Positions 1 to 6,551 of a stretch of 21,327 nucleotides of DNA are shown here, piece by piece (positions within the stretch are counted from its first letter, which is position 1; every line of letters starts with the position of its first letter). Made by a program: the position numbers and the translations under genes. Source of the stretch: an uncultured Collinsella sp. (GTDB lineage Bacteria; Actinomycetota; Coriobacteriia; Coriobacteriales; Coriobacteriaceae). The stretch spans positions 1-21,327 of the forward strand of contig CABUDI010000030.1 in assembly GCA_902490305.1 (NCBI GenBank), written 5' to 3'. Below the pieces are notes generated by a model. The model worked only from the letters and a program-made list of their open reading frames with translations, ran no database searches and was not told the DNA's origin.

Positions 1-252
1 ATATAGGCGGGCGCCCCGGGGACTACGTTGACGCTGCTTGTCTCGCCCGGGTTCCGTCGGGCCAGGGAGGGGCGTCTTCGCTGATAGGTGCTTTGTTGAG
101 AGAGCGGTTGAGAGAGCTGCTTTTATTGCGGCTCTTTCTTTGGTTTTGGGTATATTTGTTCTTGTTGAATTGTTATTGCGGAAGGGCTGGGTACTTGGCT
201 TTCCGCTGTTGCTTGTAGCCGTCTCGGCTTTGGTTGAGGGGAGACGTTCTTT
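1..252. other. Upstream stretch without a supportable gene
   Basis: I find no reliable gene here. One plus-strand frame (38-301, TTG start) is open and its middle is hydrophobic, but it lacks a ribosome binding site, runs out of frame into fmt and resembles no family I know. The stretch from about 120 to 230 is T-rich. The fmt ribosome binding site (GAGGGGAGA, 236-244) closes it. A gene ending just before the window, for example at the in-frame TAG at 4-6, is possible but cannot be shown. Confidence 0.4.
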
Positions 253-1173
253 ATGCGTATTGTCTTTATGGGTACGCCTGATTTTGCTGTGCCTTCGCTG
301 ACTTCGCTTGTTGAGGCTGGCAATGAGATTGCGCTTGTTATTACTCGTCCCGATGCTGTTCGTGGGCGTGGTAAGAAGCTTGAGCCTTCTCCTGTTAAGG
401 CCAAGGCGCTCCAGCTGGGGTTGTCGGTCGTTGAGGCCAATCGTATGACGCCTGAGGTTGTTGAGGCGCTCCAGGCTGCGCGGGCTGATATTTTCTGTGT
501 GGCTGCCTATGGTTGCATTTTGCCTGATGTGGTGCTGCATATGGCGCCGCTTGGTATTGTGAATGTTCATGCCTCGCTGCTGCCTCGTTGGCGTGGCGCT
601 GCTCCCATTCAGCGTGCCATTCTTGCTGGTGATGAGGTTGCTGGCGTTTCCATTATGCGCATTGGGCATGGCGTGGATACGGGCGCTTATTGCGCGCAGG
701 CCTCGACCTCGGTTGCCGGTAAGCATGCCGAGGCGCTGACCATGGAGCTTGCTGAGCTTGGCGGCAAGCTGCTTGCCGATACGCTTCCTTCCCTTGCCGA
801 TGGTACTGCTGTGTGGACTGAACAGGATGAGTCGCTTGTTACCCATGCCGCCAAGATTTCTAAGCAGGAAATGCGTCTGGATCCTCAGATGGCGGCGCTT
901 GATTGCGTGCGTCATGTGCTTGCCTCGTCCGACACCGCTCCCGCTCGTTGCGTGATTGCCGGCAAGACCGTGCGCGTGCTCGATGCCGCGCCGGCAGATG
1001 TGTCGCTTGGCGAGGGGCTCGTCGCCGTTCAGGCCAAGCGAGTCTACCTGGGCCTGTCCGATGGTGCGGTTGAGCTGCTCGAGGTTAAGCCCGATGGTAA
1101 GCGTGCTATGGCTGCCTCTGCTTGGGCCGCTGGCCTGCAGGGCGCCGATCTAACCTGGGGTGTTCTGTCATGA
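253..1173 (+). CDS. fmt: Methionyl-tRNA formyltransferase
   Basis: Transfers a formyl group from 10-formyl-tetrahydrofolate to Met-tRNA(fMet) in the cytosol, making the initiator tRNA used for bacterial translation start. The 306-residue length is normal for the family. The N-terminal Rossmann half begins MRIVFMGTPDFAVPSL. The formyltransferase core has NVHASLLPRWRGAAPI at about residues 104-119 and GVDTGAY at 140-146, which place the expected catalytic Asn104, His106 and Asp142. The C-terminal OB-like domain runs from about 205 to the end. The ATG at 253 follows GGGGAGA with 8-base spacing. Its stop overlaps the rsmB start (ATGA), so the two are probably translationally coupled. The first two thirds use many T-ending codons (GCT, CTT, GTT, CGT), unlike the G/C-ending codons of rsmB and the later genes. 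Confidence 0.96.
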   Translation: MRIVFMGTPDFAVPSLTSLVEAGNEIALVITRPDAVRGRGKKLEPSPVKAKALQLGLSVVEANRMTPEVVEALQAARADIFCVAAYGCILPDVVLHMAPLGIVNVHASLLPRWRGAAPIQRAILAGDEVAGVSIMRIGHGVDTGAYCAQASTSVAGKHAEALTMELAELGGKLLADTLPSLADGTAVWTEQDESLVTHAAKISKQEMRLDPQMAALDCVRHVLASSDTAPARCVIAGKTVRVLDAAPADVSLGEGLVAVQAKRVYLGLSDGAVELLEVKPDGKRAMAASAWAAGLQGADLTWGVLS

Positions 1174-2570
1174 GCAAGCTGTCTCCCGCGCGCAAGCTCG
1201 CGCTCGATGTGTTGATGGAGGCTGATCGCCGCGGCATGTACGCGCGCGACGTGCTGTCCTCCCGCGCTTCTGCCAAGGCCATTGACCAGCGTGATTCCGC
1301 GTTTGCCGCCCGTTTGGCGCTCGGCGTTGCCGCCACACAGGGCATTTTGGACGAGCTGCTCGACCAGTTTCTCGATAAGCCCAAAAAGGTCGCGCCGCGT
1401 GTGCGCATGGCGCTTCGCATCTCGGCCTTCGAGATGCTCTACCTGCATACGCCGGGCCGCGTTGCCGTGAGCCAGGGCGTTGAGCTGGTCCGTAGCGGCG
1501 CTAAGTCTGCTGCCGGTTTGGCTAACGCCGTGCTGCATAAGGTTGGGGATAACGTTGAGAATTTTGCTACGGCGGCCGATGCCGATGAGTCCGAGCGCCG
1601 TTTGGTTCGCCTGTCGCGCCTGATGGGCCTTCCGCGTTGGCTGTGCGCTCGCATTATGGCGTCGTTCGATACGCCCGAGGGTGCGCTTAACTTTGCCGGC
1701 AATCTGGCACCCGCGCCGCTCGCCCTGCACGAGAACGCCTTCGCGACTAAGCCTGATCCGTATATCTCACAGCTCGTCGCGCCTGTCTTTCCGGGCTGTC
1801 ACGCGCCGGTCGATGCTCAGGTCACCGTTGCGTCTGGTGTGTTTGAGCGCGCTGCCGCGGTGGCGTCTGACCTCAACGCGCAGCTCATCGCCACGGCCGC
1901 CACGCGCCCCGGTAGCTGCCTGGAGATCGGCGCCGGTCGTGGCACCAAGACCTATGTGATGATGTGCCAGGCCAAGCGTGCCGGTTATGAGCGTCAGCAT
2001 ACTGCGCTCGATCTGCACGACCGCAAGTGCGACCTTAATCTCGCGCGCCTGCACAAGGCGGGCATCAAGGGCGTGCGAACCGTCTCGGGCGATGCCTGCG
2101 AGCTCAACGAGGTGCTGACCTCTTTTGACGCCATGCGCGGCGAGCAGGTCATGTTCGACACGGTGTTTATCGATGCGCCGTGCTCTGGCACCGGCACTAT
2201 GCGCCGTCATCCTGAGATTCCGTGGCGTCTGACCGAGAACGACGTTACGTCTGAGCTGCCCCGCCTGCAGCTGACGATGCTCAAGGAGGCAGCCGCGCGC
2301 GTGGCTGCCGGCGGTGAGCTTATCTACGCCACCTGTTCGGTCTTTGATGAGGAGAACACGCAGGTGGTGGACGCGTTCCTGAGCTCTCCCGAGGGCGAGG
2401 GCTTTTCCGTGGCGCCGCTCTCCGAAGCCCAGATCCTGCAGCTTCCCGAGTTCGAGCAGGCCAAGAAGCTCGTATCCGTCCGTCAAAACGACCGAGGCCT
2501 CTTCCAAAGCGTGCCGGTAAATGCCGATTCCTACGACGGCCACTTCTGCGCCAGAATGATCCGCAAGTAA
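1170..2570 (+). CDS. rsmB: 16S rRNA (cytosine-5) methyltransferase RsmB/Sun family
   Basis: Predicted S-adenosylmethionine-dependent enzyme making m5C967 in 16S rRNA. It has 466 residues from the ATG at 1170, chosen because it overlaps the fmt stop; an open stretch 16 codons further upstream lies inside fmt. Residues 1-130 form the NusB-like RNA-binding domain. The methyltransferase fold occupies about 240-466. Catalytic motif IV is DAPCSGTGTMRRHPEIPWR (Cys338), and motif VI is YATCSVFDEEN (Cys389), the two cysteines expected of the family. The SAM-binding motif I reads LEIGAGRGTKT, which departs from the common form (C/D)AAPGGKT. The fmt-rsmB pairing is common in bacteria and supports the call. 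A terminator follows at 2673. Confidence 0.93.
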   Translation: MSKLSPARKLALDVLMEADRRGMYARDVLSSRASAKAIDQRDSAFAARLALGVAATQGILDELLDQFLDKPKKVAPRVRMALRISAFEMLYLHTPGRVAVSQGVELVRSGAKSAAGLANAVLHKVGDNVENFATAADADESERRLVRLSRLMGLPRWLCARIMASFDTPEGALNFAGNLAPAPLALHENAFATKPDPYISQLVAPVFPGCHAPVDAQVTVASGVFERAAAVASDLNAQLIATAATRPGSCLEIGAGRGTKTYVMMCQAKRAGYERQHTALDLHDRKCDLNLARLHKAGIKGVRTVSGDACELNEVLTSFDAMRGEQVMFDTVFIDAPCSGTGTMRRHPEIPWRLTENDVTSELPRLQLTMLKEAAARVAAGGELIYATCSVFDEENTQVVDAFLSSPEGEGFSVAPLSEAQILQLPEFEQAKKLVSVRQNDRGLFQSVPVNADSYDGHFCARMIRK

Positions 2571-2576
2571 CTACTA

Positions 2577-2643
2577 AGTTGCGGTGAAATAGGGATTGAA
2601 TATCGGCTTCTAACCGCCAAACAGTCTTTATTTCACCGCAACT
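2577..2643. repeat. 15-bp perfect inverted repeat with 37-base spacer
   Basis: AGTTGCGGTGAAATA (2577-2591) is matched by its exact reverse complement TATTTCACCGCAACT (2629-2643). It lies 6 bases after the rsmB stop, between rsmB and the downstream terminator. It lacks the G/C-rich stem plus T-tract of an intrinsic terminator. The form suggests a REP/MITE-like dispersed element or a protein-binding palindrome; copy number elsewhere in the genome was not testable. Confidence 0.7.
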
Positions 2644-2672
2644 CATAAGGAAACCTGGTTAGCTAAAGAATA

Positions 2673-2710
2673 AGCCCCGCGATCGGTGTCGGTCGCGGGG
2701 CTGTTTGGTT
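2673..2710. terminator. Two-way intrinsic terminator between rsmB and the fmdB-like gene
   Basis: AGCCCCGCGATC (2673-2684) pairs with GGTCGCGGGGCT (2691-2702) around a 6-base loop, 12 pairs with one G-T wobble. On the plus strand it is followed by GTTTGGTTTCT. On the minus strand it is followed by TATTCTTT. It therefore suits the convergent rsmB and fmdB-like transcripts. Confidence 0.85.
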
Positions 2711-2711
2711 T

Positions 2712-2948
2712 CTAGTGGCTATGCGGGCAGTTGGCGCAGCAGCCGCTGGTGGCGTTGGTGCTGGAGCCGCCGCTTCTCTGGTCGGTGTTGTAGAAACCGC
2801 TACCCTCAAATTTAATGCCGCTGGCCGAGAACGTCTTGGCCGCCGGGGCACCGCAGCTGGGGCACACGACCTCGGGAGTCTCGGACATGGGATGCTCAAC
2901 CTCAAACACGTTGCCGCAGCTCGAGCACTTGTAATCGTAGCGCGCCAT
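2712..2948 (-). CDS. FmdB-family zinc-ribbon protein
   Basis: A 78-residue protein starting MARYDYKCSSCGNVFEVEHP. The two CxxC knuckles (Cys8/Cys11 and Cys29/Cys32) form a zinc ribbon typical of the FmdB/CxxC_CXXC_SSSS regulatory family, whose exact function is mostly unknown. The tail is Gly/Ser/Thr-rich and ends CCANCPHSH, giving three further cysteines and two histidines that may bind metal. The ATG is preceded by AAGGAAG at good spacing. It lies downstream of the GH13-GH77 gene on the same strand, with a hairpin in between (2971-2992), so it may have its own transcript or come from read-through. It shows no obvious link to glycogen metabolism. Confidence 0.85.
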   Translation of the reverse strand: MARYDYKCSSCGNVFEVEHPMSETPEVVCPSCGAPAAKTFSASGIKFEGSGFYNTDQRSGGSSTNATSGCCANCPHSH

Positions 2949-2970
2949 AATACTTCCTTTTCAGCACAAA

Positions 2971-2992
2971 GCGGGCAGATTACTCTGCCCGC
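2971..2992 (-). terminator. Hairpin between the GH13-GH77 gene and the fmdB-like gene
   Basis: GCGGGCAG (2971-2978) and CTGCCCGC (2985-2992) pair perfectly over 8 bp with a 6-base loop. On the minus strand the stem is followed by TTTGTGCTG, a short T-tract. It probably ends, fully or partly, the glycogen transcript 45 bases after the stop codon. The 44 bases between the stop (3037) and the hairpin hold nothing else. Confidence 0.65.
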
Positions 2993-3036
2993 AAAAATTC
3001 AAACGTCTGTAACTGTACCCTATATCGGGGGTTTTA

Positions 3037-6000
3037 TCACGCTTCGCCCCAGAATCTATGGTTGTTGCGCAGGAGCTGTGCGGTTTTGTTCTCGGCGGCT
3101 GCAATGTCAGTCTCGTCAGCCTGCCAGGTCCAGTTGCCCGTGGCCACGCCCGGTACGTTCATGCGCGCGTCATCGCCAAGCCCGAGGACATCCTGCAGCG
3201 GCATCATCACGAGGGGAGCGTCGCTTGCCAGAGCGTCACTCATCAGCTTGGCCGCCACCTCAACACCGCTCGGCTCGTCGCCGCCGGCAAAGGAACGCGT
3301 ACACCAGCCGGCGAGCGTCGAGGTGTCGTGCGTCGACGTGTACAGAATCTTGCCGGGCGTGGGATGCACACCGCAGCGAACGTCGTAGTCGCTAAACTCC
3401 AGCACGTCCATGCCGGGGAAGCCGCAGGTCGAAGCCATGGCGCGAACACCGGGCGTCAAATAGCCGAGGTCCTCGGCGATAAAGTTGAGCGGACCCAGCT
3501 CGTCATAAGCGGTCTGGAACAGGTCCTTACCCGGGCCCGCCAGCCAACGGCCGTCGGCGCAAGCCTTGCCCGCAGGGATACTAAAGTAGCTGTGGAAGCC
3601 CAGGAAGTGATCCAGGCGCACGCGGTCGTAGAGCGAAAAGGCACGACGTAGGCGATCCATCCACCAGCTATAGCCGTTCTGCTTCATGTGGTCCCAGCGG
3701 AACGTCGGGTTGCCCCACACCTGGCCCTCGGGTGCAAAGTTGTCGGGCGGTGCACCGGAAATCTCAATCGCCTTGCCGGTATCGGACAGCCAGAAGTTCT
3801 CGGGTTCGCTCCACGCGTCTGCCGAATCGTCCGAAACATACATCGGGATATCGCCGATGACCTCGATGCCCTTCTTGTGCGCATAGTTCATGAGCTCGCA
3901 CCAAGCCAGGTCAAAGCGGTACTGCATGTACGCCTGCAGCTCGGCCTCGTTATGGAAGCGCTTGTCGTCGATCAGATGCTCGTTGTAGCGCGCGACATCT
4001 GCCGGCCAATCGTGGCGCGACTCGCCTTCAAAGTACTTTTTGACGGCCATATAGACGCAGTATTTCTCGAGCCAATCGGCATTGCGATGTTTAAACGCTG
4101 TGTACAACGGATCGGCATCTTCGCCGCCGCGGGCCTTCCAAGTCTCAAAGTCGGCGGCCAGCTCCTCGTGACTCTCGGGTAGCAGGTCGATATTGCCTGC
4201 AAAGGCCGAAGGACCGGCGTAAGGGGAGCGGAAGAAGTCCGTGGGGTTGACGGGGAGAACCTGCCAGTAGCGCATGCCCATGGCGGCCAGATGGTCGATA
4301 AAACGACGCGTGGGCGCGCCGATCGTACCGGGCTTGCCGTCGTCGGTCGGCACCGATGTGATATGGCACACAACACCCGCACCGTGATCGAGCGGCTCCT
4401 GCAGGCGCTGCTCGGCATGGTGATAGATGATCGACGAGCCCAGCGGATACAGATCGAGCGTGACCGTACCGCTGTGGATCTCGCACTCGTGACCGCTGAT
4501 CACATCGCTCGCACATTCGCCGAGCGCTGGAATCGTCACGCGATGTGAATTGCGCAGGCTACGGTTGATGATAACCGTCGCGGACTCGCCGTCTTTACCG
4601 GTGCGCGTATAGGCGAGTACTTCGTCATTGAGCGCGAAGGCCTTGATTTCACCGTCGATCATAAACGGCAGCGCGCGGCGCACAGCAGATGCGTTCTTGA
4701 CGATCGCGAACGTATCGAAGTCGTGCAGGTCTTCCTTGGTCGGCATGGTCCGGCGATTTCCCGGATCGGTGAGACCCTCTAAGCCGTACTCGTCACCGTA
4801 ATAGATTGAGGGAACGCCCGGGAACGTCATCTGCATGAGCGTCGCGAGCCAAAAACGGCTCTTGGCCAGGCCCATTGCGTTCTCGTCCAGGCGCCACTTG
4901 CTGCGCTCGCATTCAGGCAGCTGTGACTCGTCGGGGCCGCCGCCGAGTACCGAGATGATGCGCGGACGGTCGTGACTCGACAGCAGGTTGAGCGCGCAAG
5001 ACAGGGCCTCACGCGGATAGTTCTCGCGTAGGGTCTCGATATCCTCGGCAGCTTGGTAGGCGTTTTTGTAGCCCATCAAAAAGCCGATGACCATGTCGCG
5101 GAAGGGGTAATCCATGGCCGAGTCGAGCTCGGAGCCTTGCAGATAGCGACGCAGATGGCCGTAGCTGATCTTGTTGGAGGCGTCTTCCCAGACCTCGCCG
5201 AGCAGCAGCGCGTCAGGCTTCTCGGCGAGCACGGCCTTTTTGATCTCGGCCAGGAAATCGTCCGAAAGTTCGTCGGCCACGTCTAGGCGCCAGCCATGAG
5301 CGCCGGCACGTAGCCATTTACGGATCACGCCGTCCTTGCCCAGGAGCCGCTCGCGTACCAGTTCGGAGCTCTCATTGATGGCGGGCATGTTGCCCACGCC
5401 CCACCAGCAGTCATACGAACCGTCCTCATGGAAGTAAAACGCATCGCGCCACGGCGAATCCTCGCTCTGCCACGCGCCTACGCCGGGGTAGTTGCCGTAG
5501 CGGTTGAAGTAGATCGAATCGTCGCCCGTGTGGTTGAACACACCGTCCAGAATGATGGAAATGCCCAGCTTCTCGGCCGCCTTGCACAGCTCAGTAAAGT
5601 CCTGCTCGGTGCCCAGAATCGGATCGATCTTGGTGTAGTTGGCGGTGTCGTAGCGGTGGTTGCTCGCGGCTTCAAAAATGGGGTTGAGGTAGATGGCTGT
5701 AAAGCCCAGCTCGGCGATGCGAGGCAGGTCTTCCTGAATGCCCTTGAGCGATCCGCCGTAAAAGTCCCAGGTCTTGATGGAGCCGTCCTCGGCGCGCTCG
5801 TACACAGGCGGCTCGTTCCAGTCCTCGACCATGCGGCGCTGAATGCCCTTACGCGGTTTTTCGACCTCGGCCAGCGTGCGCTCGCGCCAGTGCTCGTCGC
5901 GGGCATAGCGATCGGGGAAGATCTGGTAGACCATACCGCGCTCGTACCACTCGGGACGAACCTCACGGTGTTTGTAGACAGTGACCTGGAATGACGGCAC

Positions 6001-6333
6001 CTCGGCGTAGTCGTAGGTTACGCCTTCGCCGCCGGTGCGGCCCTGCGGTGCGCCCAGGCGAACCTCGGGCTGGCCCTCGATATTGCAGATAAAGCTGTAC
6101 CAGATAAGACAGGGCTTGGTGCACTCAAGCTCTACGCTAAATATGCCGTCGCCCTCGTGCGTCATGGGATATCGAGACTCACCGATATCATCGACCCAGG
6201 TGCGCAGCGTAAGCGTTGCCTGCGCGGGATCGGCATCCTCCAGAATCACGGAGAGCGAAAGGGTTGTTCCTGTGGTCACAGCGCCAAACGGAGTGCGAAA
6301 CTGCGGCAGACGGCTGTTGTGTATCAATCTCAT
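3037..6333 (-). CDS. malQ: Bifunctional GH13 alpha-glucan hydrolase / GH77 4-alpha-glucanotransferase fusion
   Basis: 1098 residues, about twice a single MalQ. Residues 1-120 look like a beta-sandwich N-domain. The GH13 barrel (about 125-560) starts MVYQIFPDRYAR. It has region I DGVFNHTG (263-270), region V MPAIN, region II GWRLDVADE (nucleophile Asp351), region III GEVWED (acid/base Glu380) and region IV SSHDRPR (Asp455), like neopullulanase/cyclomaltodextrinase. A beta-rich domain runs to about 645. The GH77 part (650-1098) has YWQVLPVNPTDFFRSPYAG, GDIPMYVSDDSADAW, APPDNFAPEGQVWGNP, RLDHFLGF (nucleophile Asp908), EDLG (acid/base Glu954) and THDTST (Asp1003). All six catalytic carboxylates are present. 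It has no signal peptide, so it is cytosolic. It probably degrades and disproportionates maltodextrins and glycogen limit dextrins. The exact linkage specificity of the GH13 half (alpha-1,4 or alpha-1,6) cannot be read from sequence. The Shine-Dalgarno at the 6333 ATG is weak. Confidence 0.93.
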   Translation of the reverse strand: MRLIHNSRLPQFRTPFGAVTTGTTLSLSVILEDADPAQATLTLRTWVDDIGESRYPMTHEGDGIFSVELECTKPCLIWYSFICNIEGQPEVRLGAPQGRTGGEGVTYDYAEVPSFQVTVYKHREVRPEWYERGMVYQIFPDRYARDEHWRERTLAEVEKPRKGIQRRMVEDWNEPPVYERAEDGSIKTWDFYGGSLKGIQEDLPRIAELGFTAIYLNPIFEAASNHRYDTANYTKIDPILGTEQDFTELCKAAEKLGISIILDGVFNHTGDDSIYFNRYGNYPGVGAWQSEDSPWRDAFYFHEDGSYDCWWGVGNMPAINESSELVRERLLGKDGVIRKWLRAGAHGWRLDVADELSDDFLAEIKKAVLAEKPDALLLGEVWEDASNKISYGHLRRYLQGSELDSAMDYPFRDMVIGFLMGYKNAYQAAEDIETLRENYPREALSCALNLLSSHDRPRIISVLGGGPDESQLPECERSKWRLDENAMGLAKSRFWLATLMQMTFPGVPSIYYGDEYGLEGLTDPGNRRTMPTKEDLHDFDTFAIVKNASAVRRALPFMIDGEIKAFALNDEVLAYTRTGKDGESATVIINRSLRNSHRVTIPALGECASDVISGHECEIHSGTVTLDLYPLGSSIIYHHAEQRLQEPLDHGAGVVCHITSVPTDDGKPGTIGAPTRRFIDHLAAMGMRYWQVLPVNPTDFFRSPYAGPSAFAGNIDLLPESHEELAADFETWKARGGEDADPLYTAFKHRNADWLEKYCVYMAVKKYFEGESRHDWPADVARYNEHLIDDKRFHNEAELQAYMQYRFDLAWCELMNYAHKKGIEVIGDIPMYVSDDSADAWSEPENFWLSDTGKAIEISGAPPDNFAPEGQVWGNPTFRWDHMKQNGYSWWMDRLRRAFSLYDRVRLDHFLGFHSYFSIPAGKACADGRWLAGPGKDLFQTAYDELGPLNFIAEDLGYLTPGVRAMASTCGFPGMDVLEFSDYDVRCGVHPTPGKILYTSTHDTSTLAGWCTRSFAGGDEPSGVEVAAKLMSDALASDAPLVMMPLQDVLGLGDDARMNVPGVATGNWTWQADETDIAAAENKTAQLLRNNHRFWGEA

Positions 6334-6356
6334 AGTACGGTCCAGTTCAATAGAAT

Positions 6357-6374
6357 CATGGCCTGCTGGCCATG
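6357..6374 (-). promoter_or_regulatory. Leader hairpin ahead of the GH13-GH77 gene
   Basis: CATGGCC (6357-6363) and GGCCATG (6368-6374) pair perfectly over 7 bp with a tetraloop. It would lie in the 5' untranslated RNA 23 bases upstream of the start codon, close to a weak ribosome binding site. A role in translation or RNA stability is possible but not shown. Confidence 0.4.
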
Positions 6375-6432
6375 GGCTTTACGCACAAGATGTAAGTATA
6401 TCTGTTGTACAAAGGCTGTATAAACAACATCC

Positions 6433-6476
6433 GTTTACCATCGGCGAACGGTTGTCCTAGAAAATCGTTTTACCAA
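6433..6476 (-). promoter_or_regulatory. Candidate operator pair (TTGGTAAAACG and TGGTAAAC)
   Basis: On the minus strand, reading toward the GH13-GH77 gene, TTGGTAAAACG (6466-6476) and TGGTAAAC (6433-6440) lie 100-143 bases upstream of its start. The same 11-mer is found upstream of glgB at 16387-16397. Two related sites shared by two alpha-glucan promoters suggest a common LacI/MalR-type regulator; no such regulator gene is in the window. I could not define a convincing -35/-10 pair in this gap, although TATACT on the minus strand is a possible -10. Confidence 0.45.
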
Positions 6477-6488
6477 CTATCAACAGAG

Positions 6489-6515
6489 AAGGGGCGCCCG
6501 GTTGGAGCGCCCCTT
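6489..6515 (-). terminator. Hairpin after glgA
   Basis: AAGGGGCGC (6489-6497) and GCGCCCCTT (6507-6515) pair over 9 bp with a 9-base loop. On the minus strand the stem is followed by CTCTGTTGATAG, a poor T-tract, so it may be a weak terminator that separates glgA from the GH13-GH77 gene, which has its own upstream regulatory sites. Confidence 0.6.
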
Positions 6516-6551
6516 ACTTAGGGTTTGATTAGGTTTTGGATCGTCTGTGGG

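Noticed and set aside
38..301. An 87-codon open frame overlapping the start of fmt
   Set aside because: It has a TTG start without a ribosome binding site. Its hydrophobic middle follows from T-rich DNA, and it overlaps fmt out of frame.
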